Shown here: one piece after another, positions 8,326 to 14,579 of the stretch | Layout: each line of letters starts with the position of its first letter | Position numbering within the stretch: position 1 is the stretch's first letter | DNA from: an uncultured Kiritimatiellota bacterium | GTDB taxonomy: Bacteria; Verrucomicrobiota; Kiritimatiellia; RFP12; UBA1067 | Direction of reading: 5' to 3' | DNA length: 64,000 nt | Assembly (NCBI GenBank): GCA_934635225.1 | Contig: CAKTYZ010000005.1 | Location: 1 to 64,000 of the forward strand | The notes under the pieces: generated by a model | Databases searched by the model: none | What the model saw: only the letters and a program-made list of their open reading frames with translations | What the model was told of the DNA's origin: nothing | Program-made: the position numbers and the translations under genes

Positions 8326-9750
8326 TCATTTCCCCAGCGGCTTCATGTACATGAGGCAATGGGAAATCGTCCACGCCCAATCCATCGGCATGCGCTTGAG
8401 CTCATGCCCAGCGCCCCAGCTGTCCGTATAGAGGATTTCGCGCTTCTTGTCATTGTAGCCGATGATGAGACGCATGTGCCCGCCGCGTGTCTGCGGCAAG
8501 CCCGGCTCGGGATAGACGCCAAGCGTCACGCCCCAGAAGAGCGGTATCCCTTTAGCGACCTGATCATAAATGGCCTTGCGGAACTTCGTGTACTTTGCCT
8601 TCTGGATGCCGTTGACGCGCATCTCCTTGCGAACTTCAATGTCCATCTTCTCATCGACCGCCCGCGAACTGTAATAGGTCATGTTCCCCTCATGGCGAAT
8701 GTAGTCATCATCGGCAATCTCGGGCTTCTTCAGCCTCTTGGCGGCCTTGTTGTACGCTCGCACCTCATCGACGATTCCGGCTATGCGCTCCTTTGCGCTC
8801 TTCTCGAAGTCGCCATAGCAGACGACCGTCGCCAGCTTGTACTTTCGCCCGATCGCCTCGACGGACTGCTTCATCGCACGCGTACTCGTCCCCGACTCGG
8901 CAGACGTCCCGGCGGCGGTCGCCAGTTCATGTTCGTCCACATTGACGCCATAATAGCGCAACACGCGCTCGGCCGTCGCGACCGAACAGTAGCCTTTCCG
9001 ACCCTGATCGACCATTGGCAGATTGTCGATGAACACATCGCCGCGCGGGTCACGAACGACATTGTCAGCGATCTTCGCCGCGCCTGCGGCCATCTTCTTC
9101 CCCGCAGAAGCGCCACCGGCCGCAAGACGCAACGGACCGTCCACGGACAAGCGGATGAATCCCGGTTCAAATGTCGAGAGGTCATTCCCGCGCTGCTCGT
9201 AACGCCAGACAAGCGTCGCCTGAGTCGGAAGGTCCGTCTTCGGCCATGTCTGGGACTTCTGCACGGTCGCCGTGTCCGTGCGCACACCGTCCATCCTCGC
9301 GACCGGAGCCTTGCCTTTCACCGTCAGCCTTGCACGCGCCGTCCTGAGCGCCGCGATGAACTCCGCGCGCGTCATCGTCTTTTCCACGCGTTCGAGACGG
9401 CGAAAGGCCTTGCCGTCCGCACCCGTGAACTCCCGCAGGGCTTCTGTGCCGGCATTCCCGTAAAGCGTCAGCTCAACGCGAGAAATGCCGCCCTCTGGCG
9501 CAAAGGCGACGCGCGTCTCGTAGACGGGAAGCCCAAAGCACGTGACGCCGCCGTCCAGACGCGAATCCGCGCCTTCGCGCGCATCGGACGTAAACTGAAA
9601 GCCCTCCTCTGCGTGCTGGCGCACAAAGAGGACCGGATCGCTTCGCCAGAACGCGGCGTCTTCCAACGCCACGCCAATCTCATACGCCGCCGACGCACGA
9701 CAAGCGACGAGCGAAGCCAACGCCCATGCACACAAGAGGAGGCCTTTCAT
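8326..9750 (-). CDS. Secreted C39-like (papain-fold) cysteine protease domain protein
   Basis: Starting at the ATG at 9750 (MKGLLLCAWALASLVACRASA), the 474-residue product has a signal peptide with a possible lipobox region (SLVACRASA). The N-terminal half is an unrecognised beta-rich domain. The C-terminal half is a C39_2-type peptidase: the Cys segment DQGRKGYCSVATAERVLRYYG, the His segment GGHMRLIIGYN, and the Asp/Asn segment DSWGAGH. This puts the triad in order. Upstream codons back to 9792 do not look like protein and were left out. Substrate and partner are unknown. Confidence 0.75.
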   Translation of the reverse strand: MKGLLLCAWALASLVACRASAAYEIGVALEDAAFWRSDPVLFVRQHAEEGFQFTSDAREGADSRLDGGVTCFGLPVYETRVAFAPEGGISRVELTLYGNAGTEALREFTGADGKAFRRLERVEKTMTRAEFIAALRTARARLTVKGKAPVARMDGVRTDTATVQKSQTWPKTDLPTQATLVWRYEQRGNDLSTFEPGFIRLSVDGPLRLAAGGASAGKKMAAGAAKIADNVVRDPRGDVFIDNLPMVDQGRKGYCSVATAERVLRYYGVNVDEHELATAAGTSAESGTSTRAMKQSVEAIGRKYKLATVVCYGDFEKSAKERIAGIVDEVRAYNKAAKRLKKPEIADDDYIRHEGNMTYYSSRAVDEKMDIEVRKEMRVNGIQKAKYTKFRKAIYDQVAKGIPLFWGVTLGVYPEPGLPQTRGGHMRLIIGYNDKKREILYTDSWGAGHELKRMPMDWAWTISHCLMYMKPLGK

Positions 9751-9779
9751 CCTGCTTCGACCTTTCCGTTCATTCGGCG

Positions 9780-10148
9780 TCAGCCTCGCCAAAGGCCGTG
9801 GACGTTGCAGTACTCGTAGACGTTCTTCACCTTGTCGTGCGGCACGAGCGCAAAAGTCGCTTCCGGCTTGTCGCCAGGCCTGAGTTCCTTGCGCTGGTTG
9901 CCCGTCTCCGTCTCAAGGGCGATCCATTCGATGTAATGGGCCTCCACCATCGGATGCTCAACCGAACCGACCTTCACCGTGACCGCGTCTCCCTCAACCG
10001 TATAGACCGGAACGTGCTTCTCCACTGCGCCATCCGTTGTCGCCGGCACGAGTTCGCGCATCGGCTGACCGCAGCAGACGGTCTCGGCTTGGGTGCCTTT
10101 CACGATTGCGACGATCTTGCCGCAGACTTCGCATTTGTAGAATTTCAT
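9780..10148 (-). CDS. dfx: Desulfoferrodoxin (superoxide reductase)
   Basis: The 122-residue protein has the two domains of 2Fe superoxide reductases. The N-terminal desulforedoxin-like centre is YKCEVCGK plus the adjacent VCCGQPM cysteines. The catalytic iron site is formed by KHVP, EHPM, HYIEW and CNVHG, giving the His4-Cys ligands. It reduces superoxide to peroxide without making oxygen, as expected in a strict anaerobe. The ATG at 10148 is preceded by a good ribosome-binding site (GGAGG). It lies downstream of an Rrf2 regulator, but a TATAAT at 10231-10236 gives it its own promoter. Confidence 0.95.
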   Translation of the reverse strand: MKFYKCEVCGKIVAIVKGTQAETVCCGQPMRELVPATTDGAVEKHVPVYTVEGDAVTVKVGSVEHPMVEAHYIEWIALETETGNQRKELRPGDKPEATFALVPHDKVKNVYEYCNVHGLWRG

Positions 10149-10230
10149 GACTTTGCCTCCATTTTGCCGTTGATCGGGCGCACCGTGCACTCGCCACCCG
10201 ACGAGGCCACACCGCCCGCTTGACCTCACT

Positions 10231-10236
10231 ATTATA
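10231..10236 (-). promoter_or_regulatory. -10 box of the superoxide reductase gene
   Basis: GTATAATAG on the minus strand sits about 80 nt before the dfx ATG in the 145-nt gap after the Rrf2 gene. The region around it is a plausible site for redox control by the adjacent Rrf2 protein, but no operator is evident by eye. Confidence 0.5.
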
Positions 10237-10293
10237 CACCATCGAAAGAAAGATTTCCATCGCGAAGGCAGAAAAATGCCGATTTCTCTCCCT

Positions 10294-10785
10294 TCAGATG
10301 CAATAGTCCAGCGCGGCGGACGCATCCGGATCGCGACGCAGGATCGACGCCAGCGTGACTTCCGCCAGCGTATTCCGAAGGGACGTGTTGACGTCCGCCC
10401 AGACGCGCCGCGCCAGGCAGGTCTGTTCGCGTTCGCAAGTCGCGCCCGGCGCCAGGCAATCGAGAATCGCGAGCGGGCCTTGCATCGCCTCGACGATATC
10501 CAACAGGCGGATGTCTTCTGGGCTCTTCGCAAGCCGGAAGCCGCCGACATTGCCGCGCACACTGCGAAGCATGCCCTTCTGGCGCAACGGAATGACAATG
10601 CGCGAGAGGAATTTCTCCGAGAGGTGCTGGTCACGCGCGAGGACGACCCCCGTGCGCGGCTCGCCTTCGTCGCCGTTGGCGTGCGAGGCGATGTCTATCA
10701 GCGTGCGCAGGGCGTAACGCGCCTTGGCGGAGACTTTCAGCGCTTTCTGCGCACAGGCCGAGCCTTTTCGAGCGGAGGCTTTCAT
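10294..10785 (-). CDS. Rrf2-family transcriptional regulator with three cysteines (IscR/NsrR-like)
   Basis: The start at 10785 (MKASARKGSACAQKALKVSAKARYALR) gives 163 residues, a normal Rrf2 length. The winged helix (SAKARYALRTLIDIA, then LSEKFLSRIVIPLRQKGML and GNVGGFRLAKSP) is intact. A Cys cluster (DCLAPGATCEREQTC, spacing Cys-X6-Cys-X5-Cys) near residues 105-119 could hold an Fe-S cluster. The ATG follows the pheA stop codon by one base, so it is translated with the aromatic operon. Its nearest sensible target is the superoxide reductase gene immediately downstream. Confidence 0.88.
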   Translation of the reverse strand: MKASARKGSACAQKALKVSAKARYALRTLIDIASHANGDEGEPRTGVVLARDQHLSEKFLSRIVIPLRQKGMLRSVRGNVGGFRLAKSPEDIRLLDIVEAMQGPLAILDCLAPGATCEREQTCLARRVWADVNTSLRNTLAEVTLASILRRDPDASAALDYCI

Positions 10786-10786
10786 C

Positions 10787-11929
10787 TCACTTCTCCCCGA
10801 ACGCCCCAAGGAACGTGAAGTGCTCGATCTCGGGATCGGACGACAATTCGGCGAGCAGCGCCCGCACCTGCGCGTCGTTCGTGTTCGCCTCAAAGTCGAA
10901 GACGAAGCTGAACTCAAAGTCCCGGCCCGGGACGGGACGCGATTCGAGCTTCGTGAGGTTGACGTCAATCGCGGCGAACTTGGCGATGATGCCGTTGAGC
11001 GCGCCCGGGCGATGCGGCAAGCTCAGCATGAGGCTGATCTTGTTCGCGTCCGCACGGACTTCCAGTTCTTTCGCAATGCAGATGAAGCGCGTGTAGTTGT
11101 AGGCCGCGTCGCAGATGTCCTCGGCGATGACGTCCAGCCCGTAGAGTTCGGCGCAGACGCGCGACGCGATGACCGCACGATCTCGTGCGCCGTGCGCGGC
11201 GAGATCCTTCGCCGCCACAGCCGTGTTCGCGCCCGGCTCCGCCCGCATCTCGGGATGGGACTTCAGAAAGCGCGCGCACTGCGCAAGCGCATGCGGATGG
11301 CTCGTGATCGTCCGCACGTCCGCAAGTTTCACGCCCCTTGGCGCAAGAAGCACATGATCGACCTTGAGACGCAAGGCACGGACAATGTGAAAGCGGTGCT
11401 GACGCATGAGGTCGTAGACCGCCGCGACCGAACCCGCCGCCGAATTCTCGACTGGCAGGATGCCGTACGGGCAGAGCCCCTTTTCGACGGCCTCGAAGAC
11501 CTTTTCAAACCCCTTGAAGTAGAGAATCGTCGGAATTGGAAACATCAGCGACGTCGCCTGCTGGGCATACGAGCCTTCAACGCCCGGACAGGCCACGACG
11601 GCCTTCGGCGGGAAACGCTCCGTCGTCGTCGCGCACGTGATTTCGTCCAGCAACGCGCAACCTGCGCCGAGACGGGCGCGCTGAAGCGCCTTTGAGAGCC
11701 CGAAAAGAGTCGTGAAGAGCTGGCGAACGCCAATCATGTGGTCTGGCGGCACGAGGCCCGTGACACGCGTCAAGATGCTCCGCTCGCGCACCGGATCGGA
11801 AACGGGCCGTCCCGACGCGCGTTTCAGTTCGGCAACGCGCGCCGAGACCTCCAGCCGCTTCTCCATGAGACGGGTAATCTCGTCATCGAGGGCATCAATC
11901 TCCTGACGGCACTGCGCAAGGTCCTTCAT
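10787..11929 (-). CDS. pheA: Bifunctional chorismate mutase/prephenate dehydratase
   Basis: The 380-residue product (ATG at 11929, MKDLAQCRQEIDALDDEI) has the three-domain P-protein layout. An AroQ chorismate mutase domain covers about 1-90. The prephenate dehydratase domain covers about 95-275 (GVEGSYAQQA, ILPVENSAAGSV, NYTRFICI with the catalytic Thr-Arg-Phe). A regulatory ACT domain covers about 285-365 and contains the ESRPVPGRDFEFSFVFD phenylalanine-binding segment. It starts four bases after the aroF stop. Control is expected both by Phe feedback through ACT and by the upstream attenuator. Confidence 0.96.
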   Translation of the reverse strand: MKDLAQCRQEIDALDDEITRLMEKRLEVSARVAELKRASGRPVSDPVRERSILTRVTGLVPPDHMIGVRQLFTTLFGLSKALQRARLGAGCALLDEITCATTTERFPPKAVVACPGVEGSYAQQATSLMFPIPTILYFKGFEKVFEAVEKGLCPYGILPVENSAAGSVAAVYDLMRQHRFHIVRALRLKVDHVLLAPRGVKLADVRTITSHPHALAQCARFLKSHPEMRAEPGANTAVAAKDLAAHGARDRAVIASRVCAELYGLDVIAEDICDAAYNYTRFICIAKELEVRADANKISLMLSLPHRPGALNGIIAKFAAIDVNLTKLESRPVPGRDFEFSFVFDFEANTNDAQVRALLAELSSDPEIEHFTFLGAFGEK

Positions 11930-11933
11930 CGCA

Positions 11934-12959
11934 TCACTCCCCTTCCTTCGCCCATTTCTCGACGAGCGCACGGACTTCGGCGACCTTCTTCATGGTCCGC
12001 GCGAACATCTCGGGCGTCTGGCTCTGCGCGCCATCGCACTTCGCGCGCGGCGGATCGTTGTGCACCTCAATGATGAGACCGTCCGCGCCGATCGCCGTCG
12101 CCGCGACCGCGACGGAATCGACCATGTAGGCATGGCCCGTCGCGTGCGAGGGATCGATGACGATCGGAAGATGGGACAGGCGACGCAACATCGTCACGAC
12201 ACCAAGGTCCAGCGTGTTGCGCAAGGCCGTCTCAAACGTGCGGATGCCGCGCTCGCAGAGGATCACGTTCTCGTTGCCCGAGGCCATGATGTACTCCGCG
12301 CTCATCAGGAGTTCCTGCAAGGTCGCGCTCATGCCGCGCTTCAGAAGGATTGGCTTCTTCGTGTACGCGCCAACTTCTTTGAGCAAATTGAAGTTCTGCA
12401 TGTTGCGCGCGCCAATCTGGATGACGTCCACGTCGTTGAAAAGTTCGATGTCGCGGAAGTCCATGAGTTCCGTGACGATCGGGAGGCCCGTCTCCTTCTT
12501 CGCCGTCGAAAGCATGTCAAGCCCGACCTTGCCGAGGCCCTGAAAGGCGTACGGCGAGGTGCGCGGCTTGAACGCGCCCCCGCGCAGGAGTTTCGCGCCC
12601 GCCGCCTTCACCGCCTTCGCGATGCCGACGACCTGCTCTTCGGACTCGACGCTGCAGGGCCCCGCGATCACGCCGAAGCCGCCCGCGCCAATCTTCACGC
12701 CACCGCAATCGATGCACGAGTCTTCGGGGTGAAATTTGCGGTTCGCGGCCTTGTAGGGCTCCTGCACGCGCTGGACCTGCTCAACGACGTCAAGCGCCTC
12801 AAGGATGCCCGGATCAATGTGCGCGACATCGCCCACGCAGCCGATGATCGTCTGCAGCGAGCCGATTGACTCGTGCGGTTCGACGCCACGGGAACGGAGA
12901 AGGCACTTCAGGTTCTCAACCTGGCCCGGGTCCGCATTCTTCTTCAGTAGGATGATCAT
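11934..12959 (-). CDS. aroF: 3-deoxy-7-phosphoheptulonate synthase (type Ibeta, with N-terminal regulatory-like domain)
   Basis: This 341-residue enzyme condenses phosphoenolpyruvate and erythrose 4-phosphate, the first step of the shikimate pathway. An N-terminal ferredoxin-like region of about 70 residues (MIILLKKNADPGQVENL) precedes the barrel with VIAGPCSVES, LLRGGAFKPRTSPYAFQG, RGMSATLQE, LCERGIRTFE and DPSHATGH, all typical of the Ibeta class. It is the first structural gene after the aromatic leader peptide and terminator, with pheA directly downstream. The ribosome-binding site CAGGAAA lies about 8 nt before the ATG. Confidence 0.96.
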   Translation of the reverse strand: MIILLKKNADPGQVENLKCLLRSRGVEPHESIGSLQTIIGCVGDVAHIDPGILEALDVVEQVQRVQEPYKAANRKFHPEDSCIDCGGVKIGAGGFGVIAGPCSVESEEQVVGIAKAVKAAGAKLLRGGAFKPRTSPYAFQGLGKVGLDMLSTAKKETGLPIVTELMDFRDIELFNDVDVIQIGARNMQNFNLLKEVGAYTKKPILLKRGMSATLQELLMSAEYIMASGNENVILCERGIRTFETALRNTLDLGVVTMLRRLSHLPIVIDPSHATGHAYMVDSVAVAATAIGADGLIIEVHNDPPRAKCDGAQSQTPEMFARTMKKVAEVRALVEKWAKEGE

Positions 12960-12998
12960 GTACTGGTTTCCTGTTGATTGAGTTTCTTGAAATCAAAA

Positions 12999-13022
12999 CG
13001 GCCCCGCTTTCCTGCGGGGCCG
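12999..13022 (-). terminator. Attenuator terminator of the aroF-pheA operon
   Basis: On the minus strand CGGCCCCGC pairs perfectly with GCGGGGCCG across a 6-nt loop (9 bp), followed by GTTTTGATTT. It lies between the leader peptide stop and the aroF start. An 8-nt segment inside the leader coding region (13066-13073, GCGGGGCC in the RNA) can pair with the 5' arm instead, forming an antiterminator. Confidence 0.85.
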
Positions 13023-13047
13023 CCCTTGCCGTCTCAACTTTCGCCTT

Positions 13048-13122
13048 TCATCGGTAAGCCAAACGGGCCCCGCGCCGGATAAGCGCGAAGTTGTCAAACC
13101 AAAAGTAATAGAGCTGATTCAT
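13048..13122 (-). CDS. Aromatic amino-acid attenuator leader peptide
   Basis: A 24-codon reading frame begins MNQLYYFWFDNFALIRRG and ends in Tyr-Arg and TGA. It carries Tyr-Tyr-Phe-Trp-Phe at residues 5-9 and a further Phe at 12. This clustering of all three aromatic amino acids immediately before an intrinsic terminator and the aroF-pheA genes is the classic layout of transcription attenuation. Stalling at the aromatic codons would leave the codons for residues 16-19 free to pair with the terminator arm and permit read-through. The ATG is only 13 nt after the -10 box, and no Shine-Dalgarno site is visible. Confidence 0.85.
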   Translation of the reverse strand: MNQLYYFWFDNFALIRRGARLAYR

Positions 13123-13135
13123 GAGAACAGCGCGT

Positions 13136-13165
13136 ATTGTACCAAAACTCTCACCCTCGCGTCAA
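13136..13165 (-). promoter_or_regulatory. Promoter of the leader peptide-aroF-pheA-rrf2 operon
   Basis: The -35 TTGACG is at 13160-13165 and the -10 TACAAT at 13136-13141, with an 18-bp spacer ending in TTTTGG. The predicted start of transcription falls only a few bases before the leader peptide ATG. Confidence 0.75.
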
Positions 13166-13186
13166 TCGTCAGACTCCAAGGGGAAA

Positions 13187-13202
13187 GCGGAGGTGTCTCC
13201 GC
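13187..13202. repeat. Small perfect hairpin GCGGAG-GTGT-CTCCGC
   Basis: A 6-bp perfect inverted repeat with a 4-nt loop lies 22 bp upstream of the aroF promoter -35 box. It could be an operator or part of the 3' end of the upstream transcript. Confidence 0.4.
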
Positions 13203-13207
13203 ATCGC

Positions 13208-13229
13208 AAAAGCCCTTACTCGGTAGGGC
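13208..13229 (-). terminator. Possible weak intrinsic terminator after the lysozyme-like gene
   Basis: On the minus strand GCCC-UAC pairs with GUA-(A)-GGGC, with a CGA loop and one bulge, and is followed by UUUU. It lies between the palindrome array and the aroF promoter and could end the transcript of the gene at 13516-14532. Confidence 0.4.
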
Positions 13230-13236
13230 GGAGATG

Positions 13237-13386
13237 AAGTGAACGCGTTCTCTTGTCCAAGCGAACGCGTTCGTTGATGCAAGTGAACGCGTTCATTCAC
13301 TCAAGAGAACGCGTTCGTTTGGTCGAGAGAACGCGTTCGTTTACCCAAGAGAACGCGTTCGCTTGGACAAGAGAACGCGTTCACTT
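13237..13386. repeat. Seven-copy 22-bp tandem array of the palindrome GAACGCGTTC, with 36-bp inverted ends
   Basis: GAACGCGTTC occurs at 13241, 13263, 13285, 13307, 13329, 13351 and 13373, an exact 22-bp period. The 12-bp spacers vary but several are themselves palindromic (CTTGTCCAAG, CTTGGACAAG), so two dyads alternate. The outermost 36 bp on each side (13237-13272 and 13351-13386) are perfect inverted repeats, making the array nearly symmetric as a whole. The period is not a multiple of three, so it is not a coding repeat. A multi-site protein-binding array or a transcribed structured 3' region is possible. Confidence 0.95.
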
Positions 13387-13515
13387 GCGGTCGGCGCGGC
13401 TTGGACGCCTGGCTTTGTCCCGCAAAGCGCACGGCGTTGTCCGCCGAAAGAGGGTTTTCTTCCGCTTCAGGGTCGCCGCGACAACTCCGTCGAAGAGCAG
13501 ATGCGACGCGGTCTC

Positions 13516-14532
13516 TCAGTCCCGCTCACCCGACTTGCCATTCTCCTCGGTTGGTTTTGCGAGTTTGATCTCAATCGGAACGAACAAGTCTGGGTTTGCG
13601 GCCCGTCGCATGATCTTGTCTGCGTATTCGTCCGAATAGTAGCGGTCGGTCTCCGTCCTGTCGCGCCGCCCGTTGTAGCGGCGAAGAGCCTGAAGCCAGC
13701 CATCGAAATACCCCTTGGGGCGTTCGGCGGCCGGACGCGCAGCGGACGAGAAGCCCTTGCGCGAGAGATAGCGAATCGCTGCGCGGACATTCTGCTCGAC
13801 GGTCCCCTCGTTGCGCTTCTCGGGTTTCGCCAAACCGACAAGCACCTTCTCCGCGCCCCAGTCACCCGGCACGTTAACTTGCAGCGGATCAACCGCCCAA
13901 GCCGCCTTCGAACGCGCACCGTTCCCGCCCGACTCTTCGATCATGTGCGCCTTGACCAACGCCGGCAAAAGGTCGGAGATCCGCTCGGCCTGCCCCGCCG
14001 TACCGCCACAACCTTCGGCCTTGTTTGCGTTGAACTCCGCCGTCAAGCGCGCAATCAGCTGATCATGGGCTTGATAGCGCGCGTCCTCAAACCCGCAGAA
14101 GACCGGCAGCCCCGCCCCGCCAGACACTTTGCGCGGCTGCGCACGGTGCTGCGTTTCTTTCGGGAACCACTTCGCAATCCAGCGTTCAATGGCACGAACG
14201 GTCTTCATCTCCTCACTTGTCACGAAACGACGGTCGATGTAAAGCTCACCCCAATCGTTAAACACGAGCGCCCCCAAGCCCGCCGTATCGACGACATGCC
14301 GCTGGCCCGCGCTCGGCGGAACTTCCGCAATCCCCTTTTTCTTCAACTCGGCCACATGCCTCGCTTCGCGCGCGCGCGCCTTGGCAAAGACGTCCGCCGC
14401 ATCCAAGGCCAGCGGCAGGATTTCCATCACGGCCCGCGGATCGACCCAAGTCCGCACGTCCGCCGCCCGACCGTTCCAGATCAGCGGGAGAAAAGCGACG
14501 AGCGCGACCATCAATCTTCTTCTCATTCTCAT
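13516..14532 (-). CDS. Exported lysozyme/transglycosylase-like protein
   Basis: The ATG at 14532 was chosen because a TATAAT lies six bases upstream. The 338-residue product starts MRMRRRLMVALVAFLPLIWNG, a signal peptide. The second half contains KAHMIEESGGNG, WAVDPLQVNVPGDWG and a C-terminal ALRRYNG...YYSDEYADKI segment. That order (helix with a catalytic Glu, Gly-rich loop, Asn-Gly and Tyr motif) recalls soluble lytic transglycosylases, so a peptidoglycan-cleaving role is inferred. The N-terminal 150 residues are not recognised. The palindrome array lies in its 3' flank. Confidence 0.6.
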   Translation of the reverse strand: MRMRRRLMVALVAFLPLIWNGRAADVRTWVDPRAVMEILPLALDAADVFAKARAREARHVAELKKKGIAEVPPSAGQRHVVDTAGLGALVFNDWGELYIDRRFVTSEEMKTVRAIERWIAKWFPKETQHRAQPRKVSGGAGLPVFCGFEDARYQAHDQLIARLTAEFNANKAEGCGGTAGQAERISDLLPALVKAHMIEESGGNGARSKAAWAVDPLQVNVPGDWGAEKVLVGLAKPEKRNEGTVEQNVRAAIRYLSRKGFSSAARPAAERPKGYFDGWLQALRRYNGRRDRTETDRYYSDEYADKIMRRAANPDLFVPIEIKLAKPTEENGKSGERD

Positions 14533-14538
14533 GGTCGT

Positions 14539-14544
14539 ATTATA
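14539..14544 (-). promoter_or_regulatory. -10 box six bases before the start of the lysozyme-like gene
   Basis: GGTATAATACGACC runs directly into the ATG at 14532. The six-base gap predicts that transcription starts at the A of the ATG or next to it, a leaderless message. Confidence 0.6.
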
Positions 14545-14579
14545 CCGACAATCGCCGCGTCTTGTCCAGCGTTCCCCTG

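Noticed and set aside
8092..9819. 575-codon plus-strand frame opposite the C39-like protease
   Set aside because: Antisense shadow; it runs across the end of one gene and the promoter of another, with low-complexity Arg-rich sequence.
9780..10634. One 284-codon protein covering superoxide reductase and upstream DNA
   Set aside because: The upstream part lies in the wrong frame of the Rrf2 gene; the true start is the ATG at 10148 with a ribosome-binding site.
13241..13382. CRISPR array
   Set aside because: The repeat is only 10 bp with 12-bp spacers that are themselves partly palindromic, and there are no cas genes nearby.
13253..13639. Protein-coding frame through the GAACGCGTTC array
   Set aside because: The 22-bp period shifts frame at every unit, and the product is an Arg-rich chance sequence.
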